Shown: in pieces, positions 43,891 through 53,251 of the stretch
Layout of the letters: each line of letters begins with the position of its first letter
How positions within the stretch are numbered: position 1 is the first letter of the stretch
Assembly: GCA_024398935.1 (NCBI GenBank)
Contig: JAKSIH010000007.1
Span: 37,479-101,478, forward strand
Length of the DNA: 64,000 nucleotides
Source: Fibrobacter sp.
GTDB taxonomy: Bacteria > Fibrobacterota > Fibrobacteria > Fibrobacterales > Fibrobacteraceae
Direction of reading: 5' to 3'
Program-made: the position numbers and the translations under genes
Notes under the pieces: model-generated
What the model was told of the DNA's origin: nothing
Databases searched by the model: none
What the model saw: only the letters and a program-made list of their open reading frames with translations

Positions 43891-46800
43891 TCACCCTCTT
43901 TCCACGGTGTTGATTTCGTCCTGCTCTGTCACACCGTAGAGTTCATAAACTGTTACGTTTACTTGGGCTTCGAGAGCTGAGATGTCTTCGCCGGTTTTCT
44001 TGGTGGTGATGATTTGATCAGCGAGAGTTTCTAGTTCTTGTAGAATTTCAGGTTTATCTTGGGGAATTTTGAAATTTTCAAAATAGACTTTTCGAATTTC
44101 GCGAGTGCCGCCCATGAGTTCTGGGCAGTTATACCAAATCCAAAGTTTTGCAAGGCTTGAATTGAATATGGCTACGAGAGACTTCAGCGAGAACGATTCC
44201 TCTGTAGAGGTGATGATAAAAGTTTTATCATTTCCCATAGCTCCCGATTCATCAAAATTAAACGGGAAATTAGAGGTCATGTTAGGATAAATAATTTTTG
44301 CTTTCGCAAATTCTTTATAATACCCAATTTGATCCTGGGTTTCAAACCACTTGTTGCTTGTTTTCTTTCGTGCCTTTACTTTTTGCCCATCAACAATATG
44401 TTCTGCTCCGGTCTGTTCCAACCGCTCAATGCCAAAACTTAGCAAGTGATTTTTTATTGCAGGATATTCTTCAATATTTAATTTTAGTGCCGGAAAAGTT
44501 CCTATCAAATACTGACTTTCGCAATTCGTACACCAAGCTTCAATATCTCGGCCTCTCAGCAAAGGCTTAATCAACTCAGCGCTTTTGGGATCTTCTGCAA
44601 CAAGTTTATCTTTCGTCTTTTCATCTATAAAGAACGCGTCGTTAAAGCCTGTTTTCACGCCATAGTTGATAGTAATCGGCAATTCCGTCAATGCCGTTCC
44701 AACATTCATCTTTTGCAGAACTGAATCGTGATGCTTATTTCGAATACTCCAAGGTTCAACGCCAAACGTTTCTGCAGGCAATTCGAATAGGGCTGCGTTT
44801 ACTTCCTTTTCGAATTCGTTGTGATAAGTCTTGCTGTTTAAGGAAAGTGCGAGAACGGGCTGTTTTTCCTTTGTATTCTGCGCTACAAAAATACAAACAT
44901 AAATGGTTGCATCTGCAAAAAACTGAACATCGCCGAAATTCATGATTTTCTTCATGGAATATTGACTCATAAACTGACGAAGTTCCTTACCGTAGTCAGT
45001 CAACATCCATTTATTGGGCATGATGTAGGAAAAGTGACCGTTCTTTTTTAACAGACTTTGCGCTCTCTCTACAAAAAGACAATACAAATCTGCGCTCTTA
45101 TTGTAGCAGCTATAACCGCGCTTGCTGTAAACATCGCTCATTTCGCCCATGCTCTGTAATTGCACATACGGCGGATTGCCTACAACCACATCGAAGCCGA
45201 CAAACTTTCCTTCGTCATCCAGGATTTCAGGGAACTCAAACATCCATTCCATGGAATTGGAAAAATCAATGTCGTTATTAGCAACAACATTTCCCCAAAG
45301 GTTTAAATTTGGGACATTCTTCATTTGTGCTTTTAGCCCATTAATACGCAAACGCAATTGCTGTTTACTAAAAGTAGAGCCTCCGACCTTGTAGTCATGC
45401 ACGCAAATACGATATTCTTTTAACTTTGAGGAAAGCCCATTTTTCCTGTCATCTGCACTCAAAAAATCCAAAACGGCACGACCATTTTGCACAGGATACT
45501 TGCTTAACAGAGAATCGCCGACTTTAATATTGATATCGATGTTCGGTAAAGTTTCTAATCGAGTAAATCCGCTATCTTCTGTGTAATAGGCGTTCTTTAA
45601 AAGTTCGATCCACAGACGCAAACGGCAAATGTTCACACTGTTTGGGTTGAGATCAACGCCAAAGAGGCAGTTTTCGATAATTCGCTTCTTTTCCTTAAAA
45701 AGAGCTTCCTGAATGCGTTGGCGTTCAGCATTACCGGGCTTGTATTCAAATGGTTCGCCTTCATCGTCAATAACGGACAGTTCATCGTTATCAACTTTAA
45801 GCATGTAGTCGCTGCGTTTAATGCGTTTGCCGTTTACATCGCAAAAAATATTCAATTGCGATTTTATCGCCAGCAAACGATTTAGTGTAGATACAAGAAA
45901 ATGCCCAGAGCCAACAGCAACATCGGCGATGCGAATGTCATCTACAATTGCGTTGGCTTCTGCAATGTCATCAATCTTATCTTCTACATCTTCAATGTTT
46001 TGACAGTTCCAACTTTTTACTTCATTGAACTTCTGAACAACGGCGCGTTCCAAAACATCCTTGGCCATATAGTCAGTAATAAAGCCCGGTGTATAGAAAC
46101 TTCCATCCTTATAACCGTTGATTTTTTCAAAAATCAAGCCAAGAACTGAGGCGTTAATCAAGGTCTTATTTGTTGACGAAATGCCACCCTGGGCGTCGCT
46201 TGCAAAATTATAGGCATCCAGGAATTTGAAGATGTAGTCAAGGTTTTGCAGCGTTCCCTTGGCTCGTTTCCCCTTTTCGTCTTTTAGAACAGTCTTGTTG
46301 AAGATTTCTATATCGTCATCAGGGATTCCACGAATTTTCAGTTTCGTTTCGTCATCTGTCGGTTCAAAAAGAGAACTGTTCAAATAAGGAACATTCGGAT
46401 ATTTCTTTTGGATGTCTTTATCGCGATTATCAATTTTCTTGCCAAGAACCTTGAAGAAGAAAATATTAAGTTCGTCAAAGCTCTTGATCTTATCCAAGCT
46501 CATAAACTTATAGGACGAATCGCCCTTTTGATACATGAGAATTTGGGATTCAACTAGCTTAAGGAACAACAGACGGTTCACCCAAGTGATGCAAAGTCGA
46601 AGAGCCATTTCTTCACACTTGGAAGCATCAGTTTCATCTATTTCCAGCTGGTAAATTGCACTTTCCAGCAGGCTTGCCTTATCGCGATTCTTTGGCTCTT
46701 TGCGACGAATAACTTTTTTGCCATCTTCCTTGACTTCTTCGAGGCCAATGATATGCAAAAGTTCTGCATAGAAGTTCTTATCAAGGCTGTTGCTATCATT

Positions 46801-47523
46801 TGCAAAGGGCTTTGCCAGCAACGTTTCCGGAGAAAGGAACTTGTAAAGGGCGGCGAGTTCTCTTGTCTTATCTTGCTCTACGGCTGCAACAACTTTCTTT
46901 AGATTGAAATGAACAACCTGAATGTTTTCTGTTTCCAGGAATTTTTCAACTGAAGGCTTTGCTATGTTGCCGTAGAAAAAATCAGTCTTGGAACTGCTCA
47001 TTTGACCGGCGTCAAATTTCTTGAATTGGTCGTAAACCGGATTTGATTTTACGGCAAAGTACTTCACAAAATCTTTTGCATTGAAAAAATACCAATCGTT
47101 GTAATTTGTAATGACCAGATACTTGATTTCGTGATTTTCAAAACGGATGTACTCTTGCATAAAGTAGTACACCAGTTCCTGCAAAGCCTTCACATTAAAA
47201 TGCGTATCAGAAAACATTTCTGCAGTATTTTCTGGAGACTTGACTTCGATAAGTACGGCAGCCTTGGCGTTGGTATCCTTGCCGTTAAAAATTGCCAGGT
47301 CAATGCGGTCCTTGGTATTTACCGCATAATCGGGATTGTACAAAGCGTCGCTCAGGAACTTGTTTATTAAACCCTTGTGATATTCCTCTGTTTCGCCAGG
47401 CTTACCTTGACCCGCCATGCGTTTAAGACATGTTTTGAAAGTATCCATTTTTTCAATGGAAATCGGCAATTTAAGGTAAGCGGAATTGACGGCCTTTTTC
47501 GGCGAAATAAATTGAATAGGCAT
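43891..47523 (-). CDS. Type IIG restriction-modification enzyme
   Basis: 1210 residues. N-terminal PD-(D/E)XK-type nuclease part (RIDLAIF, then AVLIEVKSPEN, ~70-95); helical linker; N6-adenine methyltransferase with motif I (ADVAVGSGHF, ~530) and motif IV (VVVGNPPYVQL, ~780); a C-terminal target-recognition region (~960-1190) with IKPLLRGRDIEAW, FNSSLAKLWIWYNCPE. This is the fused nuclease-methylase-specificity plan of Eco57I-like enzymes, which cut outside their site. Single-gene system; no separate S or R subunit seen. Probable start has a TATATTTC box 4 nt upstream and no ribosome site. Confidence 0.9.
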   Translation of the reverse strand: MPIQFISPKKAVNSAYLKLPISIEKMDTFKTCLKRMAGQGKPGETEEYHKGLINKFLSDALYNPDYAVNTKDRIDLAIFNGKDTNAKAAVLIEVKSPENTAEMFSDTHFNVKALQELVYYFMQEYIRFENHEIKYLVITNYNDWYFFNAKDFVKYFAVKSNPVYDQFKKFDAGQMSSSKTDFFYGNIAKPSVEKFLETENIQVVHFNLKKVVAAVEQDKTRELAALYKFLSPETLLAKPFANDSNSLDKNFYAELLHIIGLEEVKEDGKKVIRRKEPKNRDKASLLESAIYQLEIDETDASKCEEMALRLCITWVNRLLFLKLVESQILMYQKGDSSYKFMSLDKIKSFDELNIFFFKVLGKKIDNRDKDIQKKYPNVPYLNSSLFEPTDDETKLKIRGIPDDDIEIFNKTVLKDEKGKRAKGTLQNLDYIFKFLDAYNFASDAQGGISSTNKTLINASVLGLIFEKINGYKDGSFYTPGFITDYMAKDVLERAVVQKFNEVKSWNCQNIEDVEDKIDDIAEANAIVDDIRIADVAVGSGHFLVSTLNRLLAIKSQLNIFCDVNGKRIKRSDYMLKVDNDELSVIDDEGEPFEYKPGNAERQRIQEALFKEKKRIIENCLFGVDLNPNSVNICRLRLWIELLKNAYYTEDSGFTRLETLPNIDINIKVGDSLLSKYPVQNGRAVLDFLSADDRKNGLSSKLKEYRICVHDYKVGGSTFSKQQLRLRINGLKAQMKNVPNLNLWGNVVANNDIDFSNSMEWMFEFPEILDDEGKFVGFDVVVGNPPYVQLQSMGEMSDVYSKRGYSCYNKSADLYCLFVERAQSLLKKNGHFSYIMPNKWMLTDYGKELRQFMSQYSMKKIMNFGDVQFFADATIYVCIFVAQNTKEKQPVLALSLNSKTYHNEFEKEVNAALFELPAETFGVEPWSIRNKHHDSVLQKMNVGTALTELPITINYGVKTGFNDAFFIDEKTKDKLVAEDPKSAELIKPLLRGRDIEAWCTNCESQYLIGTFPALKLNIEEYPAIKNHLLSFGIERLEQTGAEHIVDGQKVKARKKTSNKWFETQDQIGYYKEFAKAKIIYPNMTSNFPFNFDESGAMGNDKTFIITSTEESFSLKSLVAIFNSSLAKLWIWYNCPELMGGTREIRKVYFENFKIPQDKPEILQELETLADQIITTKKTGEDISALEAQVNVTVYELYGVTEQDEINTVERG

Positions 47524-47527
47524 GTAC

Positions 47528-47535
47528 GAAATATA
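47528..47535 (-). promoter_or_regulatory. Promoter box of the type IIG gene, leaderless
   Basis: Minus-strand TATATTTC ends 4 nt before the ATG at 47523. Confidence 0.5.
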
Positions 47536-47573
47536 AGATAAATGAATGGCAAAAAAATGTCATTTACGGGAGG

Positions 47574-47772
47574 TGCCTGCTTTTTCCGCGTTAGGGATGG
47601 AAGTGGCGAAGCCATTCGGACTCGCGCGGCGTTTGACTTGTGATGTTGCCTGGAGCGCGAGGCTGAACGGACGGGGAGCGAAGCGAGCCGATAACGCGAC
47701 AGCCCGACCCCGGCGGCGGTTCCCTTTTGTGGCACCAGTAAGCCGGGGGAACGCCCAATGCGCCACCCCAAA
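47574..47772. other. GC-rich intergenic element
   Basis: About 200 bp, much richer in G+C than either flank, with several GCGAAGC/GAAGTGGCGAAG-type motifs and runs such as AGCCCGACCCCGGCGG. Reading frames across it are short and contradictory. It looks like a conserved non-coding element or dispersed repeat, not a gene; no second copy lies in the window. Confidence 0.5.
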
Positions 47773-47779
47773 AACCTAA

Positions 47780-47847
47780 AACAACTCGTTGTTCGACAAG
47801 GCTTTCACACAAAACAACTCGTTGTTTGTCTAATTTTTGTATATTTT
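47780..47847 (+). promoter_or_regulatory. Two palindromic operators and promoter box of AAA copy 2
   Basis: AACAACTCGTTGTT occurs at 47780-47793 and 47813-47826; each is an inverted repeat around TC. A TATATTTT box follows at 47840-47847, 43 bp before the start codon at 47891. Probably a repressor or activator site pair specific to this gene. Confidence 0.65.
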
Positions 47848-47890
47848 AACCCAAAATGTCGGTTTTGGCGGATTTTCAATGAGGGACTTT

Positions 47891-49231
47891 ATGAAACGAA
47901 AAATCAGTGACTTTCTTAGGAAATGGCATTCCGAAAAGAAGAGGAAGCCTCTCATTGTGCGCGGTGCCCGTCAGGTCGGCAAGACATGGCTTGTCCGGAA
48001 TCTCGCTGCAGAGCTCCAGCTGAACCTGGTAGAAATCAACGCTGAAAAAGATAACGAGCTTGTTGAAATTTTTCGAAATACAAATGTGAAGGAAGGATTT
48101 CGCCAGCTTGAAATCTATTTAGGGAAAAAGCTGGATCCCGCCAAAACGCTGCTATTCTTTGATGAAGTCCAGGCGGCCCCGTTCATCATTCCGAACTTGC
48201 GTTGGTTCTTCGAAGATTTTCCAGAACTCGCCGTAATTGCAACAGGTTCCCTTTTGGACTTTGTGCTGGAAGATCACGATTTCAGCATGCCGGTCGGGCG
48301 CGTCAGTTACTGCTACGCGGAACCGATGTCCTTTGTAGAATTCCTTTGGGCAAACGGTGACGAAATGCTGGCGGACGAAATGAGAAACGCCCAAAGCACA
48401 CACGAAATTGCCCAGCCGCTTCATTCCAGGTTGACCAACCGATTTTACGAATACATGGTGGTAGGTGGCCTCCCCGCTGTTGTTGACGCTTGGATCGAAA
48501 ATCACGATGATTCGGAACGTCACCGTCTGCAAAACGACATCATCCAAAACTACAATGACGACTTTAACAAGTACCGCAAGCGAATCAATGTAGAACCGCT
48601 TCGAGGAACCTGGCAGAGCGTGGCCGCTCAGCTCGGCGGACGCTTCATGTACAGCCACATTGATGCAAGCGCCAATCAATCCACGCTAAAAGAATGCCTA
48701 AATCTTTTAACGCTTTCGAGGCTTTGCAGCAAGGTAAAGCATACCGCTGCAAACGGAATCCCGCTTGGAGCAGAAGCAAAGGACGATATTTTCAAATGCG
48801 TCTTTGTTGACACAGGCCTAGCCCTTTGCACATTGGGTCTTCGCCCCATTACCTCAAAAAATTTTGAGGATGCCTTGTGGGCGAACAAAGGAGCCATCGC
48901 CGAACAGACGGTCGGATATTTGTTGAAGGCAGGAACATCGCCTTTGAGATCTGAACTATTCTACTGGCAGCAGCTGGGTTCGAGCAACGCAGAAATCGAC
49001 TACCTCATTCAGGACAACGGAACAATCATTCCCATCGAAGTCAAGGCCGGCAAAAGCGGTTCCATGAAATCCCTACACCAGTTCATGTTTGCAAAACAGC
49101 TCAAGCGGGCGATTAGATTTGATTCCAACGCACCGTCTTTGCAGGAGGTTTCCGTAAAAACGCCAAAGGGCGACCGCGTAGAATACACTCTTTACAATTA
49201 CCCGCTGTACATGGCAGAACTTGTAGTGTAA
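47891..49231 (+). CDS. AAA_14/DUF4143 ATPase (copy 2)
   Basis: 446 residues from the ATG at 47891 (GAGGGACTTT upstream; the frame is open further left). Walker A (GARQVGKT), Walker B (LLFFDEVQAAPFII), sensor (IATGSLLDFVLE) and DUF4143 (from ~205) with the C-terminal NAEIDYLIQDNGTIIPIEVKA. Same family as the gene at 34276 but clearly diverged. It sits just beside the RM/NTPase island and ends 8 bp from a ppk remnant. Role unknown, as for copy 1. Confidence 0.85.
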   Translation: MKRKISDFLRKWHSEKKRKPLIVRGARQVGKTWLVRNLAAELQLNLVEINAEKDNELVEIFRNTNVKEGFRQLEIYLGKKLDPAKTLLFFDEVQAAPFIIPNLRWFFEDFPELAVIATGSLLDFVLEDHDFSMPVGRVSYCYAEPMSFVEFLWANGDEMLADEMRNAQSTHEIAQPLHSRLTNRFYEYMVVGGLPAVVDAWIENHDDSERHRLQNDIIQNYNDDFNKYRKRINVEPLRGTWQSVAAQLGGRFMYSHIDASANQSTLKECLNLLTLSRLCSKVKHTAANGIPLGAEAKDDIFKCVFVDTGLALCTLGLRPITSKNFEDALWANKGAIAEQTVGYLLKAGTSPLRSELFYWQQLGSSNAEIDYLIQDNGTIIPIEVKAGKSGSMKSLHQFMFAKQLKRAIRFDSNAPSLQEVSVKTPKGDRVEYTLYNYPLYMAELVV

Positions 49232-49239
49232 CGCGTTTT

Positions 49240-49383
49240 TTAGCCATTCACTTCCTGAAAAATAGAAGCGAACTTCAGGCGCTCCAGCAGAGGAACGGTT
49301 TCGTCGTTAGCCTCGTCCAACACGCGTTCGTTAAAGCGAAGCCATGAAAGTTCACGATTTTGTATGCAAGAAACTTGTTTCAT
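49240..49383 (-). pseudogene. Polyphosphate kinase 1 fragment
   Basis: A 47-codon frame starts at 49383 and reads [20 protein letters not shown], then ERLKFASIF, to a stop. [16 protein letters not shown] and [12 protein letters not shown] are the canonical N-terminus of Ppk1 (about 700 residues). Everything beyond is gone, cut at the 3' end of AAA copy 2. It starts 7 bp after the ppx remnant, so the two were an operon. Confidence 0.88.
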
Positions 49384-49390
49384 AATTTAC

Positions 49391-49846
49391 CTATTTGTTT
49401 AGTTGTGATAGGAAATAACCTTCGCGAATTCCATACTTGCTAATGATCAGCTTTTTGCTCTTGAAGTACTTAGCGATGGTCTTGAGAATAATCATTCCAG
49501 GAATCAGCGTGTGAATTCGGTGGGGAGCCACCTTCAAGATCACATCCAGGCCAGTCTCTTTTCGAATGCGCTTGACAATTTGTTCCCTGTTTTTTACGAG
49601 GCGCAAACTTGCAGTCGCAAAGGGCAACACCCTCGTTACCTTCAGCGGTTCATAAACAGCCTTGAAACTTTCAAGAACGGCAATCAGTTTCTTGATTCCG
49701 TCATCGCGCAAATTGCCTTTTTTATCCACATAGGAGGCAAGACCAGCCACACTACGCTTTTTGGCAACTAAAGAAAAACCGACATCCGTGACCTTATAGA
49801 CACAGAGCCGGATTGTATTTGAACCTATATCGATGACAGCGTACAT
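49391..49846 (-). pseudogene. Ppx/GppA phosphatase with a large internal deletion
   Basis: 151 codons. The front (VIDIGSNTIRLCVYK, then FATASLRLVKNREQIVKRI) is the first third of an exopolyphosphatase/GppA protein. It jumps to the end of the domain (RIHTLIPGMIILKTIAKYF, then IISKYGIREGYFLSQL). About half of the ~300-residue domain is missing, including the second phosphate-binding half with the GG-S-E signature, while the frame stays open. Non-functional by expectation. Confidence 0.85.
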
Positions 49847-49910
49847 GCCGTCATAATTAGATTCCCTATGTAAATTTTACCCCATCGCGAGGTAAACATC
49901 ATGTAAAGAA

Positions 49911-50597
49911 CTAGACCGCCTCAGTGCACATTTTTAAGAAATACTGATGAATGCGGGTATCTTCGTTCAGTTCCGGATGGAAGGTAATGCCCAGCTGATT
50001 CTTGTAACGAACGGCAACAATTCCGCCCTTGGCTTCTGCAAGAATTTCCACGCCGTCACGAACACTTTCGATGAGCGGGGCGCGAATGAACGTCATAGGG
50101 ACAGTGGCTGCGTCAAGTTCATTCGTCGCGGATTCGGTGACACCGCGGAATGGGAGGTCTGCAAAAAAACTTCCCAGCTGGCGACCGTAGGCATTTCGCT
50201 GAACGGTAACGGGCAAGGTTCCGAAATAGACGTTACTGTCATTGGAAAGTTGTTCCGCCAGAAGAATGAGGCCAGCGCAGGTTCCAAAAACAGGAAGGCC
50301 GTTTTGAATCATCTTTTGCAACGGTTCAAATAAGCCCAGTTCTCGCAGTAACTTGCCTTGCACGGTGCTTTCTCCACCAGGGAGAATCAAGCCGTCGAAA
50401 GGACGATCCGATTCTGCGGGAGACTGTTCCGCGCATGATGATACCGCGCGGGGTGCCAAATCGGACTTTTGTCGGATTTCTACGGTTTCCACGCCAAGTT
50501 TAGTGAGGATCTGTTCGTGTTCAATAAACGCACCTTGCACCGCGAGAACACCTATCCGCAGCCGCGCGGAAGCTTGCGCGGTTTTAGATTCATTCAT
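49911..50597 (-). CDS. pdxT: Pyridoxal 5'-phosphate synthase glutaminase subunit
   Basis: 228 residues. Class I glutaminase: LILPGGEST (~70), nucleophile Cys in VFGTCAGLI (~105), and His-x-Glu near the end (ITFHPELNEDTRIH). Hydrolyses glutamine and delivers ammonia to PdxS for PLP synthesis. Its ATG overlaps the last base of the pdxS stop codon (TAATG), so the subunits are coupled. A ~20-residue insertion rich in Ala/Glu/Ser (RAVSSCAEQSPAESDRP) after the first beta strand is unusual. Followed 64 bp later by the ppx remnant. Confidence 0.95.
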   Translation of the reverse strand: MNESKTAQASARLRIGVLAVQGAFIEHEQILTKLGVETVEIRQKSDLAPRAVSSCAEQSPAESDRPFDGLILPGGESTVQGKLLRELGLFEPLQKMIQNGLPVFGTCAGLILLAEQLSNDSNVYFGTLPVTVQRNAYGRQLGSFFADLPFRGVTESATNELDAATVPMTFIRAPLIESVRDGVEILAEAKGGIVAVRYKNQLGITFHPELNEDTRIHQYFLKMCTEAV

Positions 50598-51487
50598 TAC
50601 TTACCTCTTTCGGCCATGAGCAGGGCGATTTCCTGTTCGTTGATGCCCACCATGGCTTCGCCCAAGTCTTCGGAAAGTTCAGCGATGAGCTTTGCATCCT
50701 TGTAGTTGGTGACGGCCTTTACGATGGCCTGGGCGCGCTTCACCGGATTGCCGGACTTGAAAATGCCAGAGCCAACGAACACACCTTCGGCGCCTAGCTG
50801 CATCATGAGAGCGGCGTCAGCGGGAGTTGCAACGCCACCGGCGGCGAAGTTCACCACAGGAAGTTTGCCATTGTCGTGAACATACTTTACCAGGGCGTAG
50901 GAAACCTGAAGTTCCTTGGCGCGGTTGTAAAGTTCATCTTCACGCATGGAGGTGAGGCGTGCAATTTCCTGCTGCATCAAGCGCATGTGGCGTACTGCCT
51001 GCACAATGTCGCCAGTACCCGGCTCGCCCTTGGTGCGGATCATGGAAGCACCTTCCTCAATGCGGCGGAGAGCTTCGCCCAAGTCCTTGGCGCCGCAAAC
51101 GAAAGGCACCTTGAAGTCACGCTTGTTAATGTGGAAAATATCATCGGCCGGAGAAAGAACTTCACTTTCGTCGATGTAGTCAATTTCAATGGCTTCAAGA
51201 ATCTGGGCTTCTGCAAAATGACCAATGCGGCACTTTGCCATCACAGGAATGGAAACCGCATCCTGAATGCCCTTGATCATCTTGGGGTCACTCATGCGGC
51301 TTACGCCACCGGCAGCGCGAATGTCTGCGGGAATACGTTCCAGAGCCATGACTGCGCAAGCACCTGCGGCTTCCGCAATCTTTGCCTGTTCCGGAGTGGT
51401 CACATCCATAATGACGCCACCCTTCAGCATCTGGGCCAGATTCTTGTTCAATTCATAACGTTCTGCAATGTAGTTCTGTTCGGACAT
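50597..51487 (-). CDS. pdxS: Pyridoxal 5'-phosphate synthase subunit PdxS
   Basis: 296 residues from the ATG at 51487, chosen for GGAGAGG just upstream. TIM-barrel with [13 protein letters not shown], the active-site Lys in [24 protein letters not shown] and the phosphate site [19 protein letters not shown]. Makes PLP from ribose 5-phosphate, glyceraldehyde 3-phosphate and ammonia from PdxT in a 12+12 complex. Essentially canonical. The divergent MocR-type regulator and a 10-bp inverted repeat in the 247-bp gap indicate PLP-responsive control. Confidence 0.97.
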   Translation of the reverse strand: MSEQNYIAERYELNKNLAQMLKGGVIMDVTTPEQAKIAEAAGACAVMALERIPADIRAAGGVSRMSDPKMIKGIQDAVSIPVMAKCRIGHFAEAQILEAIEIDYIDESEVLSPADDIFHINKRDFKVPFVCGAKDLGEALRRIEEGASMIRTKGEPGTGDIVQAVRHMRLMQQEIARLTSMREDELYNRAKELQVSYALVKYVHDNGKLPVVNFAAGGVATPADAALMMQLGAEGVFVGSGIFKSGNPVKRAQAIVKAVTNYKDAKLIAELSEDLGEAMVGINEQEIALLMAERGK

Positions 51488-51553
51488 TTTATACCTCTCC
51501 GTTAATACTATTCCGATTCGAATCCAGCCCACGCGTCAACCTGAATTGCCCCG

Positions 51554-51640
51554 CGTGTCATTCTGAGCCGAAGGCGAAGAATCTAGCCGTTTATGTTAGA
51601 TCCTTCGTTTCGTGCTTCGCACTCCTCTCAGGATGACACG
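51554..51640. repeat. Dispersed palindromic repeat between pdxS and pdxR-like
   Basis: Arms CGTGTCATTCTGAG and CTCAGGATGACACG (one mismatch) enclose GAAGAATCT and AGATCCTTCG sub-arms. The same family lies, translated, at 4896-4945. Confidence 0.8.
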
Positions 51641-51672
51641 TCGGGCTGTTTCGGGAGGTAAATTAGGTTTTC

Positions 51673-51733
51673 AACTGACCTTTTTAAATATTCAATTTTC
51701 TATTATTTTAATAAGTCCAGATTAAGGTCAGTT
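51673..51733. promoter_or_regulatory. Inverted-repeat operator of the pdx divergon
   Basis: AACTGACCTT (51673-51682) and its exact complement AAGGTCAGTT (51724-51733), 51 bp apart. The second arm covers the ribosome site of the regulator (ATG at 51735), implying autoregulation; the first faces pdxST. MocR-type PdxR regulators bind repeated half-sites of this kind. Confidence 0.75.
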
Positions 51734-51734
51734 T

Positions 51735-53204
51735 ATGCTCAGTTACGACATCAAGAAAGCGGATTCCGATTCCCTGTACCACTACCTCTATAAGTGTATC
51801 AAGAAGGACATTCTTTCGGGAGTTCTCCCCGCCGACGAAAAGTTGCCTTCAAAGCGGCCTTTTGCGGTACATCTTGGCGTCAGCGTCATTACGGTGGAAA
51901 ACGCCTACGCCCAGCTTCTGGCTGAAGGATTTATCTACACGGAACCCCGTAAGGGATTCTTCGTTTCTGCCATCGATACCGGCAAAACTTTTGGACACCT
52001 GCAATCCGCGACTCAGGCCAACCTAAAACAGTCCCGGGAAGCACAAAATTATTCCGAGGACCAATCCAGTAATTTTTATAAAAACAGCATTGGAAAGCCA
52101 GCGTCCCCAAAAAAATATCTGGCCGATTTCGTCAACAACCAAGTGGATCCAGAAAGTTTCCCCTTTTCCACTTGGGCAAAAAACATGCGAAAAATCATCT
52201 GTGAAAAACAGAAGGAACTTCTGGAGCCTTCGCCGTATGGCGGCCTCATGGCTCTTCGTAAGTCCATCGCAAAATTTCTGCGTGGCTTCCGCAACATGGA
52301 TGTGGACCCCAGCCAAATCATCATGGGCGCAGGTACAGATTACTTGTACGGCTTACTAGTACAACTTTTAGGTTTTGACAAGAAGTACGGCGTAGAAGAT
52401 CCAGGCTACAGCAAGATTTCAAAAATTTACCGCAAGATGAATGTGGTCTGCAACTTCATCCCTATGGATGCAAGCGGAGTCATCATTGACCAGCTGGAAG
52501 AAACCTGCACCGACGTCATTCACATTTCGCCATCCCACCACTTTCCTTCGGGCATCGTGACGCCAGTGAGCCGCCGTTACGAACTGTTGAGCTGGGCAGC
52601 AAAATCCAGCAACCGCTACATTGTAGAAGACGATTACGACAGCGAATTCCGTATGGTTGGCAGCCCCATTCCCGCCATGAAAAACATCGATGTCATGGAC
52701 AAGGTCATTTACATCAACACCTTCTCCAAGACTCTCACGTCATCAGCCCGCTTCAGCTATATGGTGCTGCCCAAGCCTCTGGCCAAAAAATTCCACGAGG
52801 AATTTTCCTTCTACGCCTGCACCATTTCTACCCTGGAACAGTTGGCTCTTGCAAAGTTCATCGACGACGGTTCCTTTGAAAAGCACATCAACCGCATGCG
52901 CAATCTGTACCGCGGTCGCCGCGACGCCCTGCTCCACGCCATAAGCAAAAGCAAACTCTCCCAACTGGTAGAAATCTCCGAAGAGAACGCCGGCCTCCAT
53001 TTCATCATGCGAATTCAGACCCGCCTAAGCGACGAAGAATTCTGCAAGCGGGCAGAAGAAAAGGGCGTCCGCATTGGAGCCCTTTCGGATTACTACACCG
53101 AGGCTACCCCCAGCGAACACCAGTTCATCATCAACTATTCAGCCCTTTCATCCAAGAAACTGGACAAGGCACTGAACGCATTGTACGAAGTAGCGATATC
53201 CTAG
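51735..53204 (+). CDS. MocR/PdxR-family regulator
   Basis: 489 residues. GntR-type winged helix at ~10-80 (YHYLYKCIKKDILSGVLP, KLPSKRPFAVHLGVS, VTVENAYAQLLAEGF) joined to a fold-type-I aminotransferase domain (~130-485). The latter has VEDDYDSEFRM, the Schiff-base Lys in INTFSKTLTSSARFSYM, and SGI/GALSDYYT at the end. PLP binding to the Lys is the usual signal in this family. Divergent from pdxST, so it is the expected activator of PLP synthesis. A bidirectional terminator follows. Confidence 0.92.
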   Translation: MLSYDIKKADSDSLYHYLYKCIKKDILSGVLPADEKLPSKRPFAVHLGVSVITVENAYAQLLAEGFIYTEPRKGFFVSAIDTGKTFGHLQSATQANLKQSREAQNYSEDQSSNFYKNSIGKPASPKKYLADFVNNQVDPESFPFSTWAKNMRKIICEKQKELLEPSPYGGLMALRKSIAKFLRGFRNMDVDPSQIIMGAGTDYLYGLLVQLLGFDKKYGVEDPGYSKISKIYRKMNVVCNFIPMDASGVIIDQLEETCTDVIHISPSHHFPSGIVTPVSRRYELLSWAAKSSNRYIVEDDYDSEFRMVGSPIPAMKNIDVMDKVIYINTFSKTLTSSARFSYMVLPKPLAKKFHEEFSFYACTISTLEQLALAKFIDDGSFEKHINRMRNLYRGRRDALLHAISKSKLSQLVEISEENAGLHFIMRIQTRLSDEEFCKRAEEKGVRIGALSDYYTEATPSEHQFIINYSALSSKKLDKALNALYEVAIS

Positions 53205-53213
53205 AACGTAACA

Positions 53214-53244
53214 AAAGCCCTCAGTTCAGAAAACCGAGGGCTTT
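53214..53244. terminator. Bidirectional terminator between regulator and pectate lyase
   Basis: Perfect stem AAAGCCCTC/GAGGGCTTT with a 13-nt loop; A-rich before and T-rich after on the minus strand. Confidence 0.85.
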
Positions 53245-53251
53245 GCATGGT

